DNA from: Streptomyces shenzhenensis
GTDB taxonomy: Bacteria > Actinomycetota > Actinomycetes > Streptomycetales > Streptomycetaceae
Assembly (NCBI RefSeq): GCF_021462265.1
Contig: NZ_JAJONF010000035.1
Coordinates: 37,455 to 101,454 of the forward strand
Direction of reading: 5' to 3'
Length of the DNA: 64,000 nt
Part shown: piece after piece, positions 24,542 to 32,492 of the stretch
How positions within the stretch are numbered: position 1 is the first letter of the stretch
Layout: the number at the start of each line of letters is the position of its first letter
The notes under the pieces: model-generated
Databases searched by the model: none
What the model saw: the letters and a program-made list of their open reading frames with translations, nothing else
What the model was told of the DNA's origin: nothing
Program-made: the position numbers and the translations under genes

Positions 24542-25888
24542 ATGAGCGACCGGCACCACCACGAACACGCATCCGCGGACGACCGTCACCTGCACGGGCA
24601 CGCATCCGCGGACGACCATCACCTGCACGGGCACGCATCCGCGGACGACCATCACCTTCGCGGGCACACCCCGCCCCTCGACCGGCACGGCAAGCCCACC
24701 GACGGCCCTGGGCCCGACCGCGACCACAGCCATGAACATGGGCACGGCCACGGACACGGCCCTGAGCCCGACCACGACAAGGAACACGGCCACGGCCAGG
24801 ACCACGAGCACAGCCACCACCAGCACGACCCCGGCCACCCGTCCGGTCACGCGCACGGCCACGGCCACCCCTCCGGTCACGCGCACTCCGCATCCGCCGG
24901 TCTCCGCCACCGCCTCACGCACCTCCTCACCCCCCACTCTCACGAGACGGCCGACAAGCTCGACCCCGCGCTGGAGTCCTCGGCGCGGGGCATGCGGGCG
25001 CTCTGGGTCTCGCTGGCCGTGCTCGGCGCGACGGCGCTCGTGCAGGCGGTCGTGGTGGTCCTGTCCGGTTCCGTCGCGCTGCTCGGGGACACGGTGCACA
25101 ACGCGGCGGACGCGCTGACCGCCGTACCGCTGGGCATCGCCTTCGTGCTCGGGCGTCGCGCGGCGAACCGCCGCTTCACCTACGGCTACGGGCGGGCCGA
25201 AGACCTCGCGGGCATCGCGATCGTGCTGACGATCACCGCGTCGGCCGTCTTCGCCGCCTGGACCGCGGTCGACCGGCTGCTGGATCCGCGCCCCGTCTCG
25301 CACCTCCTGGCGGTCGCGGTGGCCGCGCTGGCCGGGTTCGCGGGGAACGAGTGGGTGGCCCGGTACCGGATCCGGGTGGGCCGGGAGATCGGCTCGGCCG
25401 CGCTGGTGGCCGACGGGCTGCACGCCCGTACCGACGGATTCACCTCGCTGGCCGTGCTGCTGGGGGCCGGCGGCTCGGCGCTCGGCTGGCAACTCGCCGA
25501 CCCGCTGGTGGGGTTGGCGATCACCGCCGCGATCACGCTGGTGCTGCGGGACGCGGCGCGCGAGGTGTTCCGCCGGGTGATGGACGCCGTGGACCCGGAG
25601 TTGACGGACCGGGCCGAACAGGCGCTGCGCGAGGTGCCGGGGGTGCGTGCGGTGGGCGAGCTGCGGCTGCGGTGGATCGGGCACCGGCTGCGGGCCGAGG
25701 TGGCGGTCGTGGTCGACGGCGAGGCGACCGTGCGACAGGCCCACGGGATCGCCGTGGCGGCGGAACACGCGCTGCTGCACGCCGTGCCGCGGCTGACGGC
25801 GGCCCTGGTGCACGCGGATCCGGCGCCGGCTCCGGGCCAGGCGGACCCGCATCTGGCGCTGGCGCACCACGCCCACGCGCCGTCCTAG
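24542..25888 (+). CDS. Cation diffusion facilitator with long His-rich N-terminus
   Basis: A 448-aa CDF exporter that would pump Zn or a similar divalent metal out against protons. Residues 1-145 are a soluble, extraordinarily His/Asp-rich tail. It includes three 11-residue repeats based on HASADDHHLHG and many HGH runs, and is likely a metal buffer or sensor. The membrane part has six helices with the CDF metal residues in HNAADAL and HARTDGF, followed by a cytoplasmic metallochaperone-like domain (DPELTDRAEQALREVPGV). The tail ends HLALAHHAHA. The ATG at 24542 follows GGAGAGGGGAG. The divergent ArsR repressor is its probable regulator. Confidence 0.92.
   Translation: MSDRHHHEHASADDRHLHGHASADDHHLHGHASADDHHLRGHTPPLDRHGKPTDGPGPDRDHSHEHGHGHGHGPEPDHDKEHGHGQDHEHSHHQHDPGHPSGHAHGHGHPSGHAHSASAGLRHRLTHLLTPHSHETADKLDPALESSARGMRALWVSLAVLGATALVQAVVVVLSGSVALLGDTVHNAADALTAVPLGIAFVLGRRAANRRFTYGYGRAEDLAGIAIVLTITASAVFAAWTAVDRLLDPRPVSHLLAVAVAALAGFAGNEWVARYRIRVGREIGSAALVADGLHARTDGFTSLAVLLGAGGSALGWQLADPLVGLAITAAITLVLRDAAREVFRRVMDAVDPELTDRAEQALREVPGVRAVGELRLRWIGHRLRAEVAVVVDGEATVRQAHGIAVAAEHALLHAVPRLTAALVHADPAPAPGQADPHLALAHHAHAPS
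24566..24664 (+). repeat. Three in-frame 33-bp repeats in the CDF gene
   Basis: Three contiguous 33-bp units begin at 24566, 24599 and 24632, differing at only a few positions. Each encodes 11 residues with three to five histidines. Because the unit is a multiple of three, expansion or loss would change metal-binding capacity without a frameshift. Confidence 0.85.
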
Positions 25889-26439
25889 CCGCCGAGCCCC
25901 TCCAGCACCACCGCGCCCGGCAGCTCGGCGAACGCCTTTCCGGGGACCAGGAGTTTGCCGCGCCGGCGGCCGCTGCCGACCAGGACGTAGGGCAGGTCGA
26001 CCACGGCGGAGTCCACCAACAGCGGCCAGTCGCGCGGGAGTCCGATCGGGGTGATGCCGCCGTACTCCATGCCGGTCGCGCCGGTCGCGGTGTCCATCGA
26101 GGCGAAGGACGCCTTGCGGGCGCCGAGTTGGCGGCGCACCAGGCCGTTGACGTCGACCTTGGCCGTGGACAGCGCCAGACAGGCCGCCAGGGTGGTCTCG
26201 CCGCCGCGCCGTCCCGCCACCACCACGCAGTTGGCCGACCGCTCCAGCAGGTCCTGCCCGTAGTGCTCGACGAAGACCGCGGTGTCCGCCCACCGCGGGT
26301 CGGTCTCGACGTAGACGATCCGGTCGGCGGGTACGGCGCCGGTCCAGTGGCGTACGACGTCGGCGACCGGCGCGGTCAGCTCGTCGAGGCAGTCGGGGGC
26401 GGGGACAGCGGTGTCGAAGTCTCCGATGGGTGCGCGCAT
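25885..26439 (-). CDS. YbaK/EbsC-type aminoacyl-tRNA deacylase-like protein
   Basis: A 184-aa protein of the YbaK/ProX-like deacylase fold, which hydrolyses mischarged aminoacyl-tRNA. NCVVVAGRRGGETTLAACLALSTAKVDVNGLVRRQLGARKASFA has the family's conserved lysines, and GMEYGGITPIGLP is the usual GxxxGxxxPxG loop. It overlaps the convergent CDF stop by 4 nt. The amino acid specificity is unknown. Confidence 0.82.
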   Translation of the reverse strand: MRAPIGDFDTAVPAPDCLDELTAPVADVVRHWTGAVPADRIVYVETDPRWADTAVFVEHYGQDLLERSANCVVVAGRRGGETTLAACLALSTAKVDVNGLVRRQLGARKASFASMDTATGATGMEYGGITPIGLPRDWPLLVDSAVVDLPYVLVGSGRRRGKLLVPGKAFAELPGAVVLEGLGG

Positions 26440-26477
26440 GTCCGCACGCTAACAGCCCGGCCCGCGGGGACCGGGGC

Positions 26478-27050
26478 TCAGGACACGGGCGGCACGGAGA
26501 CCGTCATCACCATCTTCATCGGCACGTCCCCGGTGTTGCCGTAGACGTGGGCCGTGTCGGCCTCGAAGGAGGCGCTGGCGCCCGTCGGCACGCGGTACTC
26601 GGTGCCGTCGACGGTGAGGGTCAGCTCGCCGGCGGTGACGTGGACGATCTCCACCGTGCCGGCGGGGTGGGGCTCCGACGGGCTGCTCTCCCCCGGCATC
26701 AGATACCAGTCCCACATCTCCAGCGGGCCGGGCGCCTCGGTACCGGCGAGGAGCCGGTTGAAGCTGCCGGCCGCGGTGTGCCACAGCCGTACCGCCTTGT
26801 CGGCGGGGACGATCTGGACCTTCGGGCCCTGCTCGTAGTCGAGCAGGGTGGTGATGCTGATGCCGAGCGCGTCACCGATCTTGACGACCGTGCCGATGCT
26901 CGGGTTGGTGCGGGCCTGCTCGATCTGGATCAGCATGCCGCGGCTCACCCCCGCCCGCGCCGCGAGCACGTCCAGAGTGAACCCGCGCACCGCCCGCCAG
27001 TGCTTGACGTTGCGGGCCAGGGACTGGGTCAGCAGGTCGAGGTCCGACAC
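26478..27050 (-). CDS. XRE-cupin transcriptional regulator
   Basis: A 190-aa regulator with an N-terminal lambda-type helix-turn-helix (RGFTLDVLAARAGVSRGMLIQIEQARTNPSIGTVVKIGDALG) and a C-terminal cupin sensor (MPGESSPSEPHPAGTVEIVHVTAGELTLTVDG ... FEADTAHVY). The cupin probably binds a small-molecule ligand. The GTG at 27050 gives VSDLDLLTQSLARNVKHW, the usual start for this family. The divergent EamA transporter 124 bp away is its likely target, through the GTTC/GAAC repeats between them. Confidence 0.85.
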   Translation of the reverse strand: MSDLDLLTQSLARNVKHWRAVRGFTLDVLAARAGVSRGMLIQIEQARTNPSIGTVVKIGDALGISITTLLDYEQGPKVQIVPADKAVRLWHTAAGSFNRLLAGTEAPGPLEMWDWYLMPGESSPSEPHPAGTVEIVHVTAGELTLTVDGTEYRVPTGASASFEADTAHVYGNTGDVPMKMVMTVSVPPVS

Positions 27051-27108
27051 GTTCCGTCCATCATGGCAGGCGTTGAAAGCATTGCGGTCCAATATTTTGA
27101 ATGACGAA

Positions 27109-27156
27109 GTTCATCTCGCTGAACTACGGTGGGATGCACCTGATCGTTCACCGAAC
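27109..27156. promoter_or_regulatory. Two GTTC/GAAC dyads between the XRE-cupin and EamA genes
   Basis: GTTCA-N6-TGAAC spans 27109-27124 and GTTC-ACC-GAAC spans 27146-27156. Both are inverted repeats of the same GTTC half-site in the divergent promoter region, the second ending 18 bp before the EamA start. They are plausible operators of the XRE-cupin protein. Confidence 0.5.
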
Positions 27157-27174
27157 TGTACTGCGAGGCGGGCC

Positions 27175-28032
27175 GTGACAGCATTCTTCGCCCTGACCAC
27201 CAGTCTCCTGTGGGGACTGGCCGACTTCGGCGGCGGGCTGCTCACGCGACGCGCCCCGGCGCTCACGGTGGTTGTCGTGTCGCAGGGCCTGGCGGCGGCG
27301 GTCCTGGGCGTGATCGTGGTCGCCACCGGTGGGTGGAGCGAGGCCGGACCGCGGCTGTGGTTCGCCGTCGCGGCGGGACTGGTCGGACCGGTCGCGCTGT
27401 TCGCCTTCTACGAGGCCCTCGCCCTCGGCCCGATGGGAGTGGTCTCCCCGCTGGCCACGCTGAGCGTCGCCGTGCCGGTCGGGGTCGGGCTCTTTCTCGG
27501 TGAGCGGCCGGGGCTGCTGCAGATCGCGGGCATCGCGGTCGCCGTCACCGGGGTCGTCCTGGCCGGCGGCCCGCAGTTGCGCGGCGCGCCCGTGCAGCGC
27601 CGGACGATCCTGCTCACCCTGGTCTCGGCGGCCGGCTTCGGCACGGTGTTCGCGCTGATCACCGAGGCGTCCACCACGGTCACCGGCCTCTTCCTGGCCC
27701 TCTTCGTACAGCGGCTGACCAGCGTCGTGACGGGCGGCGCGGCCCTGTGGCTGTCCGCGCGCCGGGGCACGCCCGCGCTGCCGGAGGGCGGTTTCGCCTG
27801 GTCCACGCTCCCGGCGCTGGGCGCTGTCGGTCTCGCCGACGTCGCGGCCAACGGCACGTACTCGGTCGCCGCCCAGCACGGTCCGGTCACCGTCGCCGCG
27901 GTGCTCGCCTCGCTCTACCCGGTGGTCACCGCGGTCGCGGCCCGCGGCTTCCTCAGCGAACGGCTGCGCGCGGTCCAGGCGGCGGGCGCCGGGCTGGCGC
28001 TGGTGGGGACCCTGCTGCTGGCCACCGGCTGA
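27175..28032 (+). CDS. EamA/DMT-superfamily transporter
   Basis: A 285-aa, ten-helix drug/metabolite transporter built of two EamA repeats. The first ends near GIAVAVTGVVLAGG; the second ends in GAGLALVGTLLLATG. Signature stretches such as LWGLADFGGG at the start and GPVTVAAVLASLYPVVTAV in TM9 are clear. It exports or imports a small metabolite of unknown identity. The GTG at 27175 places the first helix at residue 3. The divergent XRE-cupin gene suggests ligand-induced expression. Confidence 0.88.
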   Translation: MTAFFALTTSLLWGLADFGGGLLTRRAPALTVVVVSQGLAAAVLGVIVVATGGWSEAGPRLWFAVAAGLVGPVALFAFYEALALGPMGVVSPLATLSVAVPVGVGLFLGERPGLLQIAGIAVAVTGVVLAGGPQLRGAPVQRRTILLTLVSAAGFGTVFALITEASTTVTGLFLALFVQRLTSVVTGGAALWLSARRGTPALPEGGFAWSTLPALGAVGLADVAANGTYSVAAQHGPVTVAAVLASLYPVVTAVAARGFLSERLRAVQAAGAGLALVGTLLLATG

Positions 28033-28063
28033 GCCGACGGCCGGCGGCTCGGCCACCGGCCGC

Positions 28064-28828
28064 TCAGCTCTCGGCCTCCAGTGCGGCGAGCCGCGCCACG
28101 TCCTGCTCGTCCAACTCCGCCAGCGCGCGCAACTGCTCCGGCGTGGTGCCCTCGGGTATCGGCACCGGCGGGGGCGTGCGCAGCGGCGGCTGCCAGCCGG
28201 TCTCGGGCGTCCAGCGGCGTACGACCCGGGCGGGCGCGCCGGCCACCACGGCATGGTCGGGCACCGTGCCCCGGACCACCGCGCCGGCGGCCACCACCAC
28301 GTTCCGGCCGATCCGCGCGCCCGGCAGGATCACCGCGCCGGTGCCGATCCAGCAGCCGGGCCCGATCTCCACGGACTCCATGCGGGGCCACTGTCTGCCG
28401 ATGGGCTCGTGCGGGTCGTCGTAGGAGTGGTTGGTGGAGGTGACGTAGACGTACGGGCCGAAGTAGCAGTCGCTGCCGATGGTGACCGTCGTGTCGGCGA
28501 TGACGTGGCTGCCGCGGCCGAGGACCACGCCGTCGCCGATGCGCAGGATCGGGTCGGGGCCGAGGTCGAGGTCGGGCATCAGGCCCGCGGTGAGGGTGAC
28601 CTGTTCGCCGACGATGCAGTGCGAGCCGAGGTGGATCCACGGTTCGCCGAAGACCGTGCCGAGCGGGAAGGCGAGGCGGGTGGCCTCGCCGAGGGCGCCG
28701 AACCGGAAGCGGCCGGGGTGGTCGGCCGTGACGGATCCCGTGCGCTGCACCCAGGCCCAGGCCGCGTGCACTGCGCGTTGGGCGAGGCGGTGACGCCAGG
28801 ACGAGAACGTGTTCTTGGGCTTCGGCAC
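28064..28828 (-). CDS. Hexapeptide-repeat acyltransferase
   Basis: A 254-aa left-handed beta-helix (LbH) acetyl/acyltransferase. Hexapeptide periodicity is clear in CIVGEQVTLTAG, VVLGRGSHVIADTTVTIGSDCYFG and VEIGPGCWIGTGAVILPGARIGRNVVVAAGAVVRG. The catalytic-type histidine lies in STNHSYDDP. The C-terminus has a Pro-rich and then helical extension. The acceptor is unknown; family members O-acetylate sugars or amino groups. It is convergent with the EamA gene and divergent from the gamma carbonic anhydrase gene. Confidence 0.8.
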   Translation of the reverse strand: MPKPKNTFSSWRHRLAQRAVHAAWAWVQRTGSVTADHPGRFRFGALGEATRLAFPLGTVFGEPWIHLGSHCIVGEQVTLTAGLMPDLDLGPDPILRIGDGVVLGRGSHVIADTTVTIGSDCYFGPYVYVTSTNHSYDDPHEPIGRQWPRMESVEIGPGCWIGTGAVILPGARIGRNVVVAAGAVVRGTVPDHAVVAGAPARVVRRWTPETGWQPPLRTPPPVPIPEGTTPEQLRALAELDEQDVARLAALEAES

Positions 28829-28937
28829 GCAGTCACGCTACTCAGCGGGCGCCGGCGGGAAGAGAGCGGGCTGCTGTGATCTGCGCCCCAACCGGTGGCG
28901 TAGGTTTCCGGGGAATCGACGACGACGGGAGACGGTG

Positions 28938-29465
28938 ATGACTCACAAGGCGCTGGTCGTGGGGATCGGGGGGCGCGAACCGAAGGTCGGGGCCGACGTG
29001 TTCGTGGCGCCGACGGCCTCGGTGATCGGGGACGTGACGCTGCAGGCCGGGGCGAGCGTCTGGTACGGCGCGGTGGTGCGGGGGGACGTGGAGCGGATCG
29101 TCGTGGGGGCGCGGGCGAACGTCCAGGACAATGTGACATTGCACGCGGATCCCGGGTTCCCGGTGAGTATCGGGGAGCGCGTGTCCATCGGGCACAACGC
29201 GGTGGTGCACGGGGCGACCGTGGAGGACGACTGCCTGATCGGGATGGGGGCGACCGTGCTGAACGGGGCCGTGATCGGGGCGGGGTCGCTGGTGGCCGCG
29301 CAGGCGTTGGTGCCGCAGGGGATGGTGGTGCCGCCGGGGTCGCTGGTGGCGGGGGTGCCCGCGAAGGTGCGGCGCGAGCTCAGCCAGGAGGAGCGGGAGG
29401 GCGTGACCCTGAACGGGACCTTGTACGCGGAGTTGGCGAAGGCGCATCGCGAGGTGCATGAGTAG
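28938..29465 (+). CDS. Gamma-class carbonic anhydrase-like protein
   Basis: A 175-aa left-handed beta-helix protein of the gamma-carbonic anhydrase/PaaY-like family. ASVWYGAVVRGDVERIVVGARANVQDNVTLHADPG and RVSIGHNAVVHGATV carry the three zinc-ligand histidines (HAD, GHN, VVHG). It may hydrate CO2 or act on another ester/thioester. The ATG at 28938 follows GGGAGACGGTG. The dispersed repeat at 29488 separates it from the convergent dedA. Confidence 0.88.
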   Translation: MTHKALVVGIGGREPKVGADVFVAPTASVIGDVTLQAGASVWYGAVVRGDVERIVVGARANVQDNVTLHADPGFPVSIGERVSIGHNAVVHGATVEDDCLIGMGATVLNGAVIGAGSLVAAQALVPQGMVVPPGSLVAGVPAKVRRELSQEEREGVTLNGTLYAELAKAHREVHE

Positions 29466-29487
29466 GTGCAGTGGCGGGTGCGGGTGC

Positions 29488-29545
29488 GTGGGGGCTTGTC
29501 GCGCCCACGCGGCGGAGCCGACATCGATACAGCCCCGCACCCCCG
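29488..29545. repeat. Dispersed intergenic repeat, copy 2
   Basis: Shares a 17-bp identical core and the following AGCCG ... CAGCCCCGC order with 623-690. This copy includes the ATCGATACAGCCCCGC end typical of the element. It sits between the convergent gamma-carbonic anhydrase and dedA genes, as copy 1 also sits between convergent genes. Confidence 0.65.
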
Positions 29546-29554
29546 AAAGAGCAT

Positions 29555-30193
29555 TCAGTCGCCGGCACTGACAGGCTCGGGCTCCTTCGGCTGCGCCTGC
29601 TTCGCCTTCCGCCTCACGATCAGCATCGACGCCAGGCCGAAGAGGACCGCCGCCGCCAGGCCCACGTACGAGAACCTCTTCAGCCAGTCCTCCGCCACGA
29701 TGCCGACGTAGTAGACGACCGCGGTGGTACCGCCCGCCCAGCAGATGCCGCCCAGGAGGTTGGCGGTCAGGAACTTCCAGTACGGCATGTGCAGGACACC
29801 GGCCAGCGGGCCCGCGAAGATGCGCAGGAGGGCGATGAAGCGGCCGACGAAGACCGCCCACATGCCCCATTTCTCGAAGGAGCGCTCGGCGGTGGCGACG
29901 TGCCCCTCGCTGAAGTGTCTCGGGAACTTCCCGCCCAGCCAGGCGAGCAGCGGGCGGCCGCCCTTGCGGCCGATCGCGTAGCCGATGGAGTCGCCGATCA
30001 CCGCGCCGGCCGTCGCGCAGGCGCCGAGGACGAACGGGTTGACGCCCGAGTGCTGGGAGGAGAGCAGCGCGGCGGAGACCAGGACGATCTCGCCCGGCAG
30101 CGGGATGCCCAGGCTCTCCAGCCCGATGACCAGCGCCACCACGGCGTAGACGGCGACCGCCGGTACCGAGTCGAGCCATTCCTGGACGTGCAC
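29555..30193 (-). CDS. DedA family membrane protein
   Basis: A 212-aa integral membrane protein. ESLGIPLPGEIVLVSAALL is the re-entrant first motif of the family. GYAIGRKGGRP and the FxGRFIALLRIFAGPLAGVLHMPYWKFL segment carry the conserved arginines. DedA proteins are thought to be lipid scramblases/undecaprenyl-phosphate flippases coupled to proton movement. The C-terminal helix ends in a basic tail. It is divergent from the flippase-like gene at 30395. Confidence 0.9.
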   Translation of the reverse strand: MHVQEWLDSVPAVAVYAVVALVIGLESLGIPLPGEIVLVSAALLSSQHSGVNPFVLGACATAGAVIGDSIGYAIGRKGGRPLLAWLGGKFPRHFSEGHVATAERSFEKWGMWAVFVGRFIALLRIFAGPLAGVLHMPYWKFLTANLLGGICWAGGTTAVVYYVGIVAEDWLKRFSYVGLAAAVLFGLASMLIVRRKAKQAQPKEPEPVSAGD

Positions 30194-30394
30194 CGCTGGA
30201 ACCTCCCCTGTCGCGTGCCCTTCCCCAGGAAGGCTACCGGGTCGGCCGGGTACCGCATCGTCCGTGGCACCGGACCGCCCTCCTGCCTTAGGTTTTCGGA
30301 CATCCGGGTGTCATTCGGGACGGGAAGGCTCCCGGGCGGCCCCGCTCGCCCGCGGCTCCTCACCACGGGCCCCCTGTGGAAGGACAACGTCCCC

Positions 30395-31420
30395 GTGTCC
30401 TCACTGCCGTCACTGCCGTCACTGTCCTCGCCGTCCTCGCCGTCCTTGCAGCCCTCGCTCCGCTCCGGCACGCCCGTGTCTCCGCTGCCGGCACCCTCGC
30501 GGGCGGGCCGGCCGCTCCGGCTCGCCCTGTGCCTGTCCCCGCTGCTCGTCGCCGCGGTCTGGGGGCTGGCCAACCAGTCACTGCTGTACGAGGGCGTCAC
30601 CCGGCTCGCCCGCGCCGAACCGGGGTGGCTGCTGGCCGGCGGCGCCTGCACCTGCCTGACCTGGGTGGTGGCCTCCTGCATGCGGCAGGGCGCCGTGCCC
30701 GACCGGCTGCCGCCGGGACTGCTGCTGGCCTCGCAGTTCGCCGCCGGGGCCGCCAACCACGCGCTGCCCGCCGGGCTCGGCGCGCACGCCGTCACCGTAC
30801 GTTTCCTGCGCACCCGGGGCGTCCCCCTGGAGCGGGCCACCGCCTCGATCGCGCTGTACTCGGTGGCCAGGTCGGGTGCCAAGACGGTCGTGCTGATCGG
30901 GTTCCTGCTGTCCTCGTCCGCGTGGCGGCGGCTGGGCGAGCTGGTACCGGACGGCGTCGTCCTGATCCCGGTCGCCGCCGCCCTCGCCCTGGCGGGCGTG
31001 GCGATGGCCGTCGTACGACCGCTGCGCCGGCCCGTGACGGGGCTGGTGCGCTGTGCGCTCACCGATGCCCGGACGGTGCACGCGCGGCCCTCCCGGGTGC
31101 TGGCCCTGTGGGGCGGGGCCACCGCGATGCCGCTGGTGCAGGCGAGTGTGCTGGCCTGCGCCGGGGAGGCGCTCGGGCTCGGGCTGCCGTGGGCGGACGT
31201 GACCCTCGCCTATCTGGCGGCGGGCACCGCCGGGGGTGCCGTGCCGGTGCCCGGCGGGGTCGCGGTGGACGCGGCGCTGGTGTTGACGCTGGCCGCGTTC
31301 GGCGCCCCGCTGGCGGTGGCCACCGCGACCGTGCTCGGCTACCGCGTGCTGACCGACTGGGTTCCGCTGCTGCCGGGCGCCCTGGTGCTGTCGGCGCTGA
31401 TCCGCGCGAAGGCGCTGTGA
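30395..31420 (+). CDS. Flippase-like (lysylphosphatidylglycerol synthase TM/UPF0104) membrane protein
   Basis: A 341-aa multi-pass protein of the LPG-synthase transmembrane/UPF0104 group. AAGAANHALPAGLGAHAVTVRFLRTRG is the core motif region, with further helices around YLAAGTAGGAVPVPGGVAVDAALV. No catalytic aminoacyl-transfer domain is attached, so it is not a lysyl transferase; a lipid-flipping role is inferred. Residues 2-25 are a Ser-Pro-Leu low-complexity stretch from imperfect CTGCCGTCA repeats. The GTG at 30395 is preceded by GGAAGGA, and the real start could be a little further in. It is convergent with the PKS operon's last gene. Confidence 0.72.
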   Translation: MSSLPSLPSLSSPSSPSLQPSLRSGTPVSPLPAPSRAGRPLRLALCLSPLLVAAVWGLANQSLLYEGVTRLARAEPGWLLAGGACTCLTWVVASCMRQGAVPDRLPPGLLLASQFAAGAANHALPAGLGAHAVTVRFLRTRGVPLERATASIALYSVARSGAKTVVLIGFLLSSSAWRRLGELVPDGVVLIPVAAALALAGVAMAVVRPLRRPVTGLVRCALTDARTVHARPSRVLALWGGATAMPLVQASVLACAGEALGLGLPWADVTLAYLAAGTAGGAVPVPGGVAVDAALVLTLAAFGAPLAVATATVLGYRVLTDWVPLLPGALVLSALIRAKAL

Positions 31421-31436
31421 GGCGTCCCCGGAGTCG

Positions 31437-32492
31437 TCAGTCGCGGCGGGCGACTATGCGGTAGGCGTTGGCGAGGCGCAGGCGCTGCGAGAGCGGCCGC
31501 ACGGCGAAGCGGTCCAGGAGGGTGCCGGCGATCAGAGCCGGGATCCCCGCGAGGAGCAGGGCGGCGCGGAGCGCCTTCTGGAGGGCGCCCGGCGGGTGGG
31601 GAAGCCAGGGGGCGTCCTCGTGCGGGGCGGTGTGGTCCAGGGCGAGCCAGACGGCGGCCAGCAGGTCGACGGGGTCGTGGGCCTCCGCGTGCTCTTCGGC
31701 GACGACCGTGAAGCCCAGCCCGGTGAGCCGTTCGCGCAGGTTGGCGACCGGGATGAAGTGCAGGTGCTGCGGCTGCAGCCAGGGCAGCCACCAGCGGCCG
31801 AGGAGCCGGGCGTAGCGGCTCTCGGGGTCGGGGACCTCGATGAGGAGGTGGCCGCCGGGGCGTACCGTCTCGTGGGCGGCGCGCAGTTCGCGGTCGGGGT
31901 CGGTGCTGTGCTCCAGGTAGTGGAACATGCTGACGACGTCGTAGCGGGCGGCGAGTTCGGGGGCCAGGTCCGGGAGGGCGCCCCGGTAGGCGCGCTCCAC
32001 CCGGCCCTCGCGGGCGGCTAGTTCGACGCCGTCGGTGAAGTCGAGGCCGTCGAAGGCGGTGCCCGGCAGCACCTCGCGGGCCGCCTCGCAGAAGTGGCCG
32101 TGTCCGGTGCCGACGTCGAGCCAGTTCTTGGGGGTGGGGTCGTGCGGGACCATGGACCGGGCGCGGCCCTGGTACATCCTGGTCCGGCCGCCGAAGGTGC
32201 CGCTCATCTTCTGCTCGCCGAGGCCGTCGTAGAAGTCGCGGTAGTAGAACTCCAGGCCCGTGTCGTTGAGGCGCGGGTTCTGGAAGGTGTGTCCGCAGTC
32301 GCCGCAGCGGTCGAGGACGAAGGCGCCGGGCTTGTGCTGGAGCAGGTCGGTGGTGCGCAGCCGGGTGGTCAGCCGGCCGGAGTGGCACCAGGGGCAGGTG
32401 GTGCGCGGGGGTTCGAAGAAGCGGTCGGTGCCTTCGGCGAGGTCCCGCTGGTAGGCGGAGCGCAACGCCTCGATCTCACTCTGCTTGCTCAT
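31437..32492 (-). CDS. SAM-dependent methyltransferase with N-terminal zinc ribbon
   Basis: A 351-aa class I methyltransferase. Residues about 33-70 hold a CPWC ... CGDC four-cysteine zinc-ribbon-like region, then the SAM motif WLDVGTGHGHFCEAA near residue 125 and YDVVSMFHYLEHSTD downstream. This zinc-ribbon plus methyltransferase layout is common in sugar and small-molecule tailoring. It is the last gene of the PKS operon, starting 17 nt inside the glycosyltransferase gene. It may methylate the sugar or aglycone; which one is inference. The C-terminal 60 residues contain a hydrophobic stretch that could touch membrane. Confidence 0.82.
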   Translation of the reverse strand: MSKQSEIEALRSAYQRDLAEGTDRFFEPPRTTCPWCHSGRLTTRLRTTDLLQHKPGAFVLDRCGDCGHTFQNPRLNDTGLEFYYRDFYDGLGEQKMSGTFGGRTRMYQGRARSMVPHDPTPKNWLDVGTGHGHFCEAAREVLPGTAFDGLDFTDGVELAAREGRVERAYRGALPDLAPELAARYDVVSMFHYLEHSTDPDRELRAAHETVRPGGHLLIEVPDPESRYARLLGRWWLPWLQPQHLHFIPVANLRERLTGLGFTVVAEEHAEAHDPVDLLAAVWLALDHTAPHEDAPWLPHPPGALQKALRAALLLAGIPALIAGTLLDRFAVRPLSQRLRLANAYRIVARRD

